This document shows, in pieces, positions 1 through 5,911 of a DNA stretch of 10,815 nt. How positions within the stretch are numbered: position 1 is the stretch's first letter; each line of letters opens with the position of its first letter. The stretch is taken from contig PWZC01000344.1 in NCBI GenBank assembly GCA_003567615.1, positions 1-10,815 of the forward strand. The letters are read 5' to 3'. This DNA comes from Gemmatimonadota bacterium (lineage in GTDB: Bacteria; Gemmatimonadota; Gemmatimonadetes; Longimicrobiales; Gaopeijiaceae). The notes below the pieces were generated by a model, which ran no database searches, was not told the origin of the DNA, and was given only the letters and a program-made list of their open reading frames with translations. The position numbers were made by a program, and so were the translations under genes.

Positions 1-228
1 CAGTGGGTCTACCGGGAGATCGGTGAGACCTATGTACTGAACGAGGAGATGCGTCGACGTCTCTCCGCCCTGAATCCCGAGGCCGCTGCCCGCATGGGCC
101 AGCGTCTCCAGGAGGCCTGCGAACGCGGGTACTGGGAACCCGACGACGACACCCGCGCACGGCTCGACGAAGCTCTGGATGAGCTCGACGACCGACTGGA
201 AGGCATCGAAGAGGAGGTGGCTGCATGA
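1..228 (+). CDS. bchH: Magnesium chelatase subunit H, C-terminal end (partial)
   Basis: This is the last 75 codons of a gene that begins before the window; the stop is TGA at 226-228. BchH is the large porphyrin-binding subunit of Mg-chelatase. With BchI and BchD it inserts Mg2+ into protoporphyrin IX, the first committed step of bacteriochlorophyll synthesis, in the cytoplasm. The visible tail has the features I know from the BchH/CobN C-terminus: a stretch reading GETYVLNEEMRRRLSALNP, then a helix ending ERGYWEPDDD, then a charged helical end. The stop overlaps the bchL start by four bases (ATGA), the usual bchH-bchL arrangement in purple-type clusters. The CobN cobaltochelatase subunit is a related alternative, but the neighbouring bchL and bchM make BchH the clear choice. 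Catalytic regions lie outside the window. Confidence 0.93.
   Translation, partial: QWVYREIGETYVLNEEMRRRLSALNPEAAARMGQRLQEACERGYWEPDDDTRARLDEALDELDDRLEGIEEEVAA
212..217 (+). promoter_or_regulatory. Ribosome binding site of bchL
   Basis: AGGAGG lies seven bases before the ATG at 225, inside the end of bchH. It supports this start even though it gives BchL a rather long N-terminus. Confidence 0.8.
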
Positions 229-1145
229 GCACGAACGGAACGCTCCCCGTAGTTCCCCCCGCCCGGCGGAAGGACGAGACCGGAGACGGCGAAGGAAGTC
301 TGCAGGTACACATGGACGCCCCGGAGCACACGGATGGCGCCATGATCCTGGCCATCTACGGCAAGGGGGGGATCGGGAAGTCCACCACCTCCTCCAACCT
401 GTCGGCGGCGCTGGCGCTGAGCGGAAAACGGGTCCTGCAGGTGGGGTGTGATCCGAAGCATGATTCCACCTTCACCCTGACCCACACCATGATCCCCACG
501 GTCATCGACACCCTGGCCGAGGTGGACTTCCACGCCGAGGAGCTCCGGCCCGAGGACTTCGTCCATGAAGGCTTCGCCGGTGTCATGTGCGTGGAGACCG
601 GCGGGCCCCCGGCAGGGACCGGCTGCGGAGGATACGTGGTGGGCCAGACGGTGAAGCTCCTGAAGCAGCATCACCTCCTGGAAGACACGGATGTGGTGAT
701 CTTCGACGTGCTCGGCGACGTGGTCTGCGGTGGATTCGCCGCCCCCCTGCAGCATGCGGAGCGGGCCTTCATCGTCACCGCCAACGACTTCGACTCCATC
801 TTCGCCATGAACCGCATCGTGGCGGCCATCAAGGCCAAGTCCAAGAACTACAAGGTTCGGGTGGGCGGCGTGGTGGCGAACCGGTCCAACGCCACCGACC
901 AGATCGATCGCTTCACCTCCCGGGTCGGGCTCGAAACGATCCAGGTGGTCCCGGATCTGGATGTGATCCGCCGGTCTCGCCTGAGCAAGTGCACCCTCTT
1001 CGAGATGGAGGTGGATTCTCCGGAGCTGCATGCGGCCCGGAGCAGCTACACGAACCTCGCCAAGGCGGTCCTGGAGCGCCCCGGCGGGCAGGATGTCTCT
1101 CCCATGGGGGACTCGGACATCTTCAACCTCCTGGGTTTCGACTGA
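225..1145 (+). CDS. bchL: Light-independent protochlorophyllide reductase iron protein BchL
   Basis: BchL (306 aa) is the NifH-like, ATP-dependent electron donor of the dark-operative protochlorophyllide reductase. As a homodimer with one [4Fe-4S] cluster it passes electrons to BchN-BchB, which reduces ring D of protochlorophyllide to chlorophyllide. Visible signatures are the P-loop GKGGIGKS (residues 46-53), GCDPKHDSTFT (74-84), and the two presumed cluster cysteines, Cys134 in GTGCGGYV and Cys168 in VVCGGF. These are 34 residues apart, as in Rhodobacter BchL. The end, DIFNLLGFD, is also typical. The first 39 or so residues are polar and probably disordered, with a conserved DGEGS element (21-25); in the Rhodobacter protein this segment is reported to restrain cluster access until ATP binds. 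The start overlaps the bchH stop by four bases, and the stop overlaps the bchM start by one. BchN and BchB are presumably upstream of bchH. Confidence 0.97.
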   Translation: MSTNGTLPVVPPARRKDETGDGEGSLQVHMDAPEHTDGAMILAIYGKGGIGKSTTSSNLSAALALSGKRVLQVGCDPKHDSTFTLTHTMIPTVIDTLAEVDFHAEELRPEDFVHEGFAGVMCVETGGPPAGTGCGGYVVGQTVKLLKQHHLLEDTDVVIFDVLGDVVCGGFAAPLQHAERAFIVTANDFDSIFAMNRIVAAIKAKSKNYKVRVGGVVANRSNATDQIDRFTSRVGLETIQVVPDLDVIRRSRLSKCTLFEMEVDSPELHAARSSYTNLAKAVLERPGGQDVSPMGDSDIFNLLGFD

Positions 1146-1930
1146 TGACCGCCCGCGCTCCCGACGTTCCGCCCTCCCCCCCGACCTCGCCCGATTCGCC
1201 GGCGGAGGCTCCGGGTACGTGGGTCCGACGGAGCCGATCTGTCCGGGAGTATTTCGAGGATCGGGCCGAGAACTGGATTCGGCTCACCTCCGATGCACCT
1301 CTCACCGGGATCCGGGAGACGGTCCGGGAGGGGCGGCGACGCATGCGCGACACCCTGGCCTCCTGGGTCCTGGACCCTGCCGGAGTGTCCACCGTCCTGG
1401 ACGCCGGGTGCGGGCCAGGGGAGCTGTCCCTCCACCTGGCCCGTTCCGGGCTACGGGTGACGGGGGTGGATCTGTCGGAGCCTCTGGTGGAGGCCGGCCT
1501 GGAGCGGGCTCGGGAGGCCGGTCTGGAGGATCGGGTCCACCTCCACGCCGGTGATATGCTGTCCCCTCCCGGGGGGCCGTGGGATTGCGTCGTGGCCATG
1601 GACTCTCTCCTCTACTACGACGATCAGGAGAGTGTGGAGGGCCTGGTTCTCCTGGCGGGATGTGCCCGGGACCGACTGCTGGTGACGGTGGCGCCCCGGA
1701 CGCTGGTCCTCGGGGCCATGCATCGGGTGGGAGCCCTCTTTCCCCGTCGGGATCGGGCACCCGGGATCCAGCCGGTGCGCATCGACTCCTTCTTCCAGGG
1801 GCTTCTGGACGATCCGCGTATGGACGGGTGGGAGCGGGGGCGGGAGCTCCGGGTCCAATCCGGCTTCTACATCTCCCACGCGGTGGAGCTGCGCCGGGCC
1901 CGGCCCGGGACGGACGGGGAGGACGCATGA
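1145..1930 (+). CDS. bchM: Magnesium protoporphyrin IX O-methyltransferase BchM
   Basis: BchM (261 aa) uses S-adenosylmethionine to methylate the ring C propionate of Mg-protoporphyrin IX, making the monomethyl ester that AcsF (also in this operon) cyclises. It has a class I methyltransferase fold. Motif I is VLDAGCGPGELSLHLA (84-99), followed by the acidic end of strand 2, VTGVDLS (105-111), and the motif AMDSLLYYDD (151-160). Family-specific elements are REYFEDRAENWIRLTS near residue 34, RRDRAP (201-206) and the C-terminal GFYISHAVEL (240-249). A proline- and serine-rich N-terminus (about residues 7-23) makes it longer than the roughly 225-residue Rhodobacter protein. The ATG shares its A with the bchL stop (TGATG). 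An ATG further in would drop the poorly conserved extension, but the overlap supports the start given. The reading frame stays open upstream through bchL, which is only a shadow. Confidence 0.95.
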   Translation: MTARAPDVPPSPPTSPDSPAEAPGTWVRRSRSVREYFEDRAENWIRLTSDAPLTGIRETVREGRRRMRDTLASWVLDPAGVSTVLDAGCGPGELSLHLARSGLRVTGVDLSEPLVEAGLERAREAGLEDRVHLHAGDMLSPPGGPWDCVVAMDSLLYYDDQESVEGLVLLAGCARDRLLVTVAPRTLVLGAMHRVGALFPRRDRAPGIQPVRIDSFFQGLLDDPRMDGWERGRELRVQSGFYISHAVELRRARPGTDGEDA

Positions 1931-3363
1931 AGAGGGGAGGGTTGGCCGGGATGCTCTCGGAGTTGGGGACCCGTTGGCTCCCCTTCGCGGATGCGGCCAC
2001 CGAGGAGTTGCCGCTATCGAGACTGGTCCGGCTCGCCCTCTTCCAGGTGTCGGTGGGGATGGCCCTGACCCTCCTCCTCGGCGTCCTGAACCGGGTGATG
2101 ATCGTGGAGCTGGGGGTGGGGGCCGCACTGGTGGCCACCATGGTGGCCATCCCCCTCCTCTTCGCTCCGTTGCGGGCGGTGATCGGCTTCCGGTCCGACA
2201 TCCACCGCTCGGCCTTCGGGTGGCGTCGGGTGCCCTACCTCTGGTTCGGCACCCTCATTCAGTTCGCCGGTTTCGCCATCATGCCCTTCGGGATCCTCCT
2301 CCTGGGAGGGGCCGAGATCGGCCCGGCCTGGGCCGGATACGTGGGCGCGGGGCTGGCCTTCCTCATGGTGGGGGCCGGGGCCCACACGGTCCAGACCGCG
2401 GGATTGGCGCTGGCCACGGATCTGGCCAAGGAAGAGGATCGTCCCCGTGTGGTGGCACTCCTCTATCTCTTCCTCCTGGCCGGGATGCTTCTCTCGGCCC
2501 TGGTCTACGCCCGGCTCCTCGCCGACTTCTCGGCCATCCGGCTGATCCAGGTGGTTCAGGCCGCGGCCGTGGTGACGTTGGTACTGAACGCGGTGGCCCT
2601 CTGGAAGCAGGAAGCGCGCCGACCGGAGCGGGCCGGTTTCATCCCCGAGGGGCAGCCGCAGCGCTTCGGCGAGGCGTGGCAGCGCTTCACCAGGGGTGGG
2701 AGGGCCACACGGCTTTTGGTGGCGGTGGGGCTCGGAGCCATCGGATTCTCCATGCAGGAGGTCCTGCTGGAGCCCTTCGGTGGCGAGGTGCTGGGGATGA
2801 GCGTCTCCGCCACCTCGCTCCTCACGGCCATCACCGCCGTGGGAGCCCTGATCGCCTTCACCTGGAGCGCCAGGGTGCTGGGCCGGGGCGTGGACGCCTG
2901 CCGACTGGGCGCCCTGGGCATGCTCATCGGGGTGGTGGCCTTCGCCTTCATCCTCATGGCAGGACCCATTCGGTCCCCCTTCCTCCTGCAGCTCGGGTCG
3001 GGCCTGCTGGGACTGGGTGGGGGATTCTTCCTGGTAGGGACACTCACGGCAGCCATGGACCTCCAGGATACGGAGGGCAACGGATTGGCGATGGGTGCGT
3101 GGGGGGCGGTGCAGGCTTCGGCCATGGGACTGGCCGTCCTCGGTGGCGGCGTGATCCGGGATCTGACCACCGGCCTCGCCGAGGCCGGCCGGCTGGGACC
3201 CGGGGTCACGGGCGCCGATGCAGGTTACATGGTGGTGTTTCAACTGGAGATGCTCGCCCTCTTCCTGGCCATGGCGGTTCTGGGACCGCTGGTGGCCGGG
3301 GGGCGCCGGATCTCCACGGACTCGCGTCGGTCGCGGTTTGGGCTGGCCGAGCTCCCCGGGTAA
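1927..3363 (+). CDS. lhaA: PucC/LhaA-family light-harvesting complex assembly transporter-like protein
   Basis: This 478-residue integral membrane protein belongs to the PucC/LhaA branch of the major facilitator superfamily. Members help assemble light-harvesting complex 1 or deliver bacteriochlorophyll to antenna polypeptides; transport has not been clearly shown. The sequence has about twelve hydrophobic segments, and after the second comes the family signature GFRSDIHRSAFGWRRVP (87-103). A second family stretch, GFSMQEVLLEPFGGEVLGM, lies in the second half. The position between bchM and puhA is that of lhaA in purple-type superoperons, which favours LhaA over PucC; the sequence alone does not separate them. 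The ATG overlaps the bchM stop by four bases, with a GGGGAGG ribosome binding site at 1916-1922. The stop is TAA at 3361-3363. Initiation further upstream would read through bchM in another frame and is rejected. Confidence 0.93.
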   Translation: MKRGGLAGMLSELGTRWLPFADAATEELPLSRLVRLALFQVSVGMALTLLLGVLNRVMIVELGVGAALVATMVAIPLLFAPLRAVIGFRSDIHRSAFGWRRVPYLWFGTLIQFAGFAIMPFGILLLGGAEIGPAWAGYVGAGLAFLMVGAGAHTVQTAGLALATDLAKEEDRPRVVALLYLFLLAGMLLSALVYARLLADFSAIRLIQVVQAAAVVTLVLNAVALWKQEARRPERAGFIPEGQPQRFGEAWQRFTRGGRATRLLVAVGLGAIGFSMQEVLLEPFGGEVLGMSVSATSLLTAITAVGALIAFTWSARVLGRGVDACRLGALGMLIGVVAFAFILMAGPIRSPFLLQLGSGLLGLGGGFFLVGTLTAAMDLQDTEGNGLAMGAWGAVQASAMGLAVLGGGVIRDLTTGLAEAGRLGPGVTGADAGYMVVFQLEMLALFLAMAVLGPLVAGGRRISTDSRRSRFGLAELPG

Positions 3364-3373
3364 TCCCGAACAC

Positions 3374-3380
3374 GGAGGTG
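3374..3380 (+). promoter_or_regulatory. Ribosome binding site of the H-subunit helix gene
   Basis: GGAGGTG in the 21-base gap after lhaA lies four bases before the ATG at 3385. The gap is too short for a separate promoter, so the gene is read with lhaA. Confidence 0.8.
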
Positions 3381-3384
3381 TAGC

Positions 3385-3666
3385 ATGGAAAACGAGTACC
3401 TGAATCTAGGCCAGATCAGCATATATGTCTTCTGGGCCTTCTTTGCCCTTCTCATCATCTACCTCAGGAGGGAGGACAAGCGGGAGGGCTATCCGCTGGA
3501 CACGGCCGATGGACGCCGGGTCACGGTGGAAGGCTTCCCCAAGACGCCTTCTCCCAAGGTACCGGCACAGGCCAAGCACCCAGCGCTGGTCAGCAGGTCC
3601 GAGGCTGAAATCATTGAACGCACGCGGGCCGGCGTCGAGACCGACCTTGTGAAGGAGGAGAACTGA
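3385..3666 (+). CDS. puhA: Reaction-centre H subunit, membrane-helix part (split PuhA, N-terminal polypeptide)
   Basis: This 93-residue protein corresponds to the first third of PuhA, the subunit that caps the cytoplasmic face of the type II reaction centre and shields the quinone sites. It has a short periplasmic N-terminus, one membrane helix (about residues 10-28, ISIYVFWAFFALLIIYL), and then the PuhA stretch RREDKREGYPLDTADG (28-43). A proline-rich linker FPKTPSPKVP (51-60) follows. In purple bacteria one chain of about 260 residues continues into the cytoplasmic domain. Here the reading frame instead ends at TGA 3664-3666 after a charged tail (about 64-93) that I cannot match to PuhA. 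The cytoplasmic domain starts in another frame from an ATG overlapping this stop. I recall the same division as RC-Ht and RC-Hc in Gemmatimonas phototrophica. A sequencing indel is the alternative and is discussed in the findings. Confidence 0.88.
   Translation: MENEYLNLGQISIYVFWAFFALLIIYLRREDKREGYPLDTADGRRVTVEGFPKTPSPKVPAQAKHPALVSRSEAEIIERTRAGVETDLVKEEN
3653..3658 (+). promoter_or_regulatory. Ribosome binding site deciding the second H-subunit start
   Basis: A perfect AGGAGG sits seven bases before the ATG at 3666, inside the last codons of the helix gene (encoding KEEN). Its presence exactly here argues that the second H-subunit gene is truly initiated, rather than being the remains of a frameshifted single gene. 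Confidence 0.85.
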
Positions 3667-4196
3667 TGTCGCTGAAAGCCAAGTCATTCGGAAATCACCC
3701 GGGAGCGGCCCTCGAGCCCACCGGTGATCCCATGAAGGATGGTCTCGGTCCGGCCGCGTGGAATCCGGATCGGTCGGATCGACCCGACTACACGCATGAC
3801 GGGAAGCCGCGGATCCAGCCCATGAGCAATCTCGAGGGCTGGTCGGTTGAACGGCGGGACCCGGATCCCCATGGTATGGTGGTTCGCGGCGCCGACGGTG
3901 TCGTGGCCGGGACCGTGGTGGATCTCTGGGTCGATCTGGCAGAGCCGCAGATCCGGTACCTGTCGGTGGAGTTGTCGGAAGGGGAGGGAACGATTCTCCT
4001 GCCCATCGCCTACTGCCGTGTGCGGCGTCGAGACCGGTCCGTGAACGTGAAGTCCATCAAGGCCGCTCATTTCAAGGACGTGCCCCGGACCCGTTCACCG
4101 AACCAGATCACCCTTCTGGAAGAAGACCGGATCGTTGCATACTATGCAGGAGGGTACATGTATGCGGACCCCTCCCGGTCCGAACCCTTCTTCTAG
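3666..4196 (+). CDS. puhA: Reaction-centre H subunit, cytoplasmic domain (split PuhA, C-terminal polypeptide)
   Basis: This 176-residue soluble protein is the cytoplasmic PRC-barrel part of PuhA. It sits under the L and M subunits, stabilises the reaction centre and helps carry protons to quinone QB. Conserved PuhA elements in order are LEPTGDPMKDGLGPAAW (17-32), KPRIQPM (47-53), VVRGADGVVAGTVVDLWVD (72-90), the barrel core with ILLPIAYCRVRRR, and the C-terminal SPNQITLLEEDRI followed by AGGYMYA (161-167). By alignment with the Rhodobacter sphaeroides H chain as I remember it, Glu93 matches GluH173, a residue of the QB proton path. There is no membrane helix, so it must dock on L/M and the separate helix protein. 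The ATG shares its A with the upstream TGA, so the two parts should be made in linked amounts. A PRC-domain protein unrelated to the reaction centre is unlikely given the motifs and place. Confidence 0.9.
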   Translation: MSLKAKSFGNHPGAALEPTGDPMKDGLGPAAWNPDRSDRPDYTHDGKPRIQPMSNLEGWSVERRDPDPHGMVVRGADGVVAGTVVDLWVDLAEPQIRYLSVELSEGEGTILLPIAYCRVRRRDRSVNVKSIKAAHFKDVPRTRSPNQITLLEEDRIVAYYAGGYMYADPSRSEPFF

Positions 4197-4203
4197 AGAA
4201 CGT

Positions 4204-4209
4204 GGGAGG
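4204..4209 (+). promoter_or_regulatory. Ribosome binding site of puhB
   Basis: GGGAGG lies five bases before the ATG at 4215, in the 18-base gap after the H-subunit cytoplasmic gene. Confidence 0.75.
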
Positions 4210-4214
4210 TCTGG

Positions 4215-4940
4215 ATGTCCCCTCGTCCACCTGACGAGTTGAAGCCGGCGGGAACCCCTGGATCGGGGAGCCGGCCCATTTATATCGATGGGGTCAACGA
4301 GCCCCTCCCAGAGGGTGAGACACTTCTCTGGGAGGGGAGACCTGAGTTGATTCCCCTGGCCATGCGTGCCCTGTATCTGCGCCTGTTCATCATCTACTGG
4401 GCCATTCTGGCCCTGGTCTGGCTGGGTCACGGCCTGGTGACCGGTCGAGCGGGCTCCGCCCTCACGGCGGATCTGGCCTGGCTGGTGGTGGTGGGACTGG
4501 TGGGATCGGCCATGGTTCTGGGCCTGGCCTGGGCCGTGCGTCGGAGCACCACCTACGCACTCACGGACCGGCGGGTGGTCATGCGGATGGGGGTGGCACT
4601 CCCCGCCGTCCTGAACCTTCCGCTGGCGAAGATCCAGGAGGCCAACTTCCGTCAGTACAGTGACGGAACCGGACTCATCACCTTCCGCCTACCGCCCACC
4701 GAGCGGATGGGTGTCGTCTTCCTCTGGCCCCATCACCGACCCTGGCGCTGGGGACGGCCGGAGCCGGCCTTCCGGGCCCTTCCCCACGCGCAGGAGGTGG
4801 CGGAACGGGTCGGTGTCGCGGCACAGGCGGCGCTGGGTGGTACCGGACCGCGCGTATCGGAGTCCGGTGGAGTGAAGCGGAGCCGCGACGAGGTCCCCGG
4901 GGGTGATAGACCTGCCACGGCCGGAGGACTTGGCCAATGA
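4215..4940 (+). CDS. puhB: Photosynthetic complex assembly protein PuhB
   Basis: PuhB (241 aa) is a membrane protein needed for efficient assembly of the reaction centre and RC-LH1 in Rhodobacter; it is not a stable part of the complex. The sequence begins with a polar, Pro/Gly-rich segment and then the family opening LPEGETLLWEGRPE (31-44). Two membrane helices follow (about 55-73 and 86-108), then the bPH2-like domain with YALTDRRVVMRMGVALP (114-130), LPLAKIQEANF (135-145) and GTGLITFRLPP (151-161). The tail from about residue 205 is polar, low in complexity and probably disordered. The gene follows the H-subunit genes and its stop overlaps the puhC start by four bases, the standard puhA-puhB-puhC order. 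Bacterial PH-domain proteins of general function share the fold, but context and motifs identify PuhB. Confidence 0.92.
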   Translation: MSPRPPDELKPAGTPGSGSRPIYIDGVNEPLPEGETLLWEGRPELIPLAMRALYLRLFIIYWAILALVWLGHGLVTGRAGSALTADLAWLVVVGLVGSAMVLGLAWAVRRSTTYALTDRRVVMRMGVALPAVLNLPLAKIQEANFRQYSDGTGLITFRLPPTERMGVVFLWPHHRPWRWGRPEPAFRALPHAQEVAERVGVAAQAALGGTGPRVSESGGVKRSRDEVPGGDRPATAGGLGQ

Positions 4941-5479
4941 TCCGTTTCGAGGACGACGGCGGTCTCAAACGAAATCTGGTCCCACCTCAGGCCCTCTGGG
5001 CCATTGCCGTTCTGCTGGCCATCGTGGTTCTTCTGGCGTTCATCGGTCGGAGTACCGGAATCGGTGTGACGGGCTTCGATGCGGCGGATCGGGAGGGTGT
5101 GGTGGCCGTGTCTGAGCGACTCATCTCGTTCGGCGCCGAAGATCTGGCCGGAGGGGGAGACGTGCCGGTAAGGGACGGGGAAACCGGGGAGATCCTGGTT
5201 GTTCTGGAGCCGGGTCAGGGAGGGTTCCTGCGAGGCGCGATCCGGCCCCTGAGCCGGGAGCGACGGATCCGCAACGCCGATCCGGCCGAGCCCTATCGAC
5301 TCACCCGCTGGTCCGATGGGAGGTTGACGCTGCATGATCCCGTCTCCGACCTTAGACTGGACCTGGCGGCCTACGGATCCACCAACGCCGCCTCATTCGC
5401 CGCCCTGCTTCCGCGGGGCGAATCATCCCTGGACCCTGCTTCGTCCGGCTCGTCGAGCCCGGACGCAAAGGACTACTGA
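4937..5479 (+). CDS. puhC: Photosynthetic complex assembly protein PuhC
   Basis: PuhC (180 aa) is a membrane-anchored assembly factor for RC-LH1; loss in Rhodobacter reduces the amount of core complex. The chain has a short N-terminal segment with LVPPQAL (14-20), one membrane helix (about 20-37), and a soluble domain. Family features are GGFLRGAIRPLSRERR (95-110), PYRLTRWSDGRLTLHDP (119-135) and LDLAAYGSTNAASFAALLP (141-159). The last 20 residues are Ser/Pro/Asp-rich, low in complexity and probably specific to this lineage. The ATG overlaps the puhB stop by four bases (ATGA), indicating translational coupling. The family is weakly conserved overall, so the call rests on the motifs together with the position after puhB. 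Confidence 0.9.
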   Translation: MIRFEDDGGLKRNLVPPQALWAIAVLLAIVVLLAFIGRSTGIGVTGFDAADREGVVAVSERLISFGAEDLAGGGDVPVRDGETGEILVVLEPGQGGFLRGAIRPLSRERRIRNADPAEPYRLTRWSDGRLTLHDPVSDLRLDLAAYGSTNAASFAALLPRGESSLDPASSGSSSPDAKDY

Positions 5480-5485
5480 GCCCGT

Positions 5486-5815
5486 ATGGGAGCTATCCTC
5501 CTGCTGGGGGGCGCCGCGGCCCTTCTCCTCCTCTTCATCTGGTTCAATTGGCAACAGAAGGTGACGGTTCCCTGCACCATCGATCTGGAACGGACCCATG
5601 AGCACCTGCACGCCCACGTCGACCTGGACGGGGTGTTCGTGGAACCCGGTGACGCCGCCCTGGTGGAGGGCGCCCCCGACAGCATCGAGTACGGCCAGGT
5701 GGAGACCCGGTCCGGTCGTGCCACGGTAAAGCGTGCGAGTCGTCTGCGCCGCTGGTGGGTTCGCCTCATCGGTCCCTTCGAAGTCTACGAGCTCTACGAC
5801 GTCGGGTTCGAGTAG
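5486..5815 (+). CDS. Membrane-anchored small protein of the puhC-acsF interval, function unknown
   Basis: This 109-residue protein has one N-terminal hydrophobic helix (about residues 2-20) followed by a soluble domain with probable beta strands. In that domain are VPCTIDLERTHEHLHAHVDL (28-47), EPGDAALVEGAP (53-64), YGQ, RATVKRASRLRRWWVRLIGP (78-97) and a final VYELYDVGF. Purple-type clusters often carry a small uncharacterised protein between puhC and acsF whose sequence, as I recall it, has the same run: a HAHV-like strand, a GD..LV.G.P turn, an R.ATV.RAS.L stretch and an aromatic or acidic end. I therefore think this is that conserved family with an added membrane anchor. It starts six bases after puhC with no strong ribosome binding site, so it probably depends on translation of puhC. 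A role in pigment synthesis, AcsF support or complex assembly is only suggested by position. Confidence 0.8.
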   Translation: MGAILLLGGAAALLLLFIWFNWQQKVTVPCTIDLERTHEHLHAHVDLDGVFVEPGDAALVEGAPDSIEYGQVETRSGRATVKRASRLRRWWVRLIGPFEVYELYDVGFE

Positions 5816-5911
5816 CCCCACATTTTCCCGGGGGATCGTATCCCACGGGCAGATGGGCCCCGCCTACGGTGCCGGTGCCCCCGTTTTCCTTTGTCCAGGA
5901 GGCCCGCAGTC
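5816..5911 (+). promoter_or_regulatory. Longest gap in the operon, before acsF
   Basis: This 96-base GC-rich gap is the only sizeable spacer among the photosynthesis genes. It holds the acsF ribosome binding site AGGAGG at 5897-5902, nine bases before the ATG at 5912. I see no convincing -35/-10 pair, no TGT-N12-ACA PpsR-type site and no terminator hairpin. An internal promoter or an mRNA processing site is possible but not shown. Confidence 0.4.

Noticed and set aside
30..1031. A 333-codon open frame on the minus strand across bchL
   Set aside because: It is antisense to bchL, which has full family motifs. The protein is rich in His, Gly and Arg as expected from an antisense GC-rich frame, and no domain is seen.
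587..1144. An upstream extension of the BchM frame into bchL
   Set aside because: The extra residues are an Arg/Gly-rich shadow of bchL; the TGATG overlap gives the natural start at 1145.
1302..2201. A 299-codon open frame on the minus strand across bchM and lhaA
   Set aside because: Low-complexity Pro/Arg/Ala protein opposite two well-supported genes; a GC-driven shadow.
2014..3243. A 409-codon open frame on the minus strand across lhaA
   Set aside because: The translation is a run of Gly, His, Glu and Gln typical of the antisense of a membrane protein gene; no ribosome binding site or motif.
3615..3670. A programmed frameshift joining the two H-subunit parts
   Set aside because: I see no obvious slippery heptamer ahead of the stop; a strong AGGAGG and an ATG overlapping the stop explain the second product by ordinary re-initiation. 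Not fully excluded.
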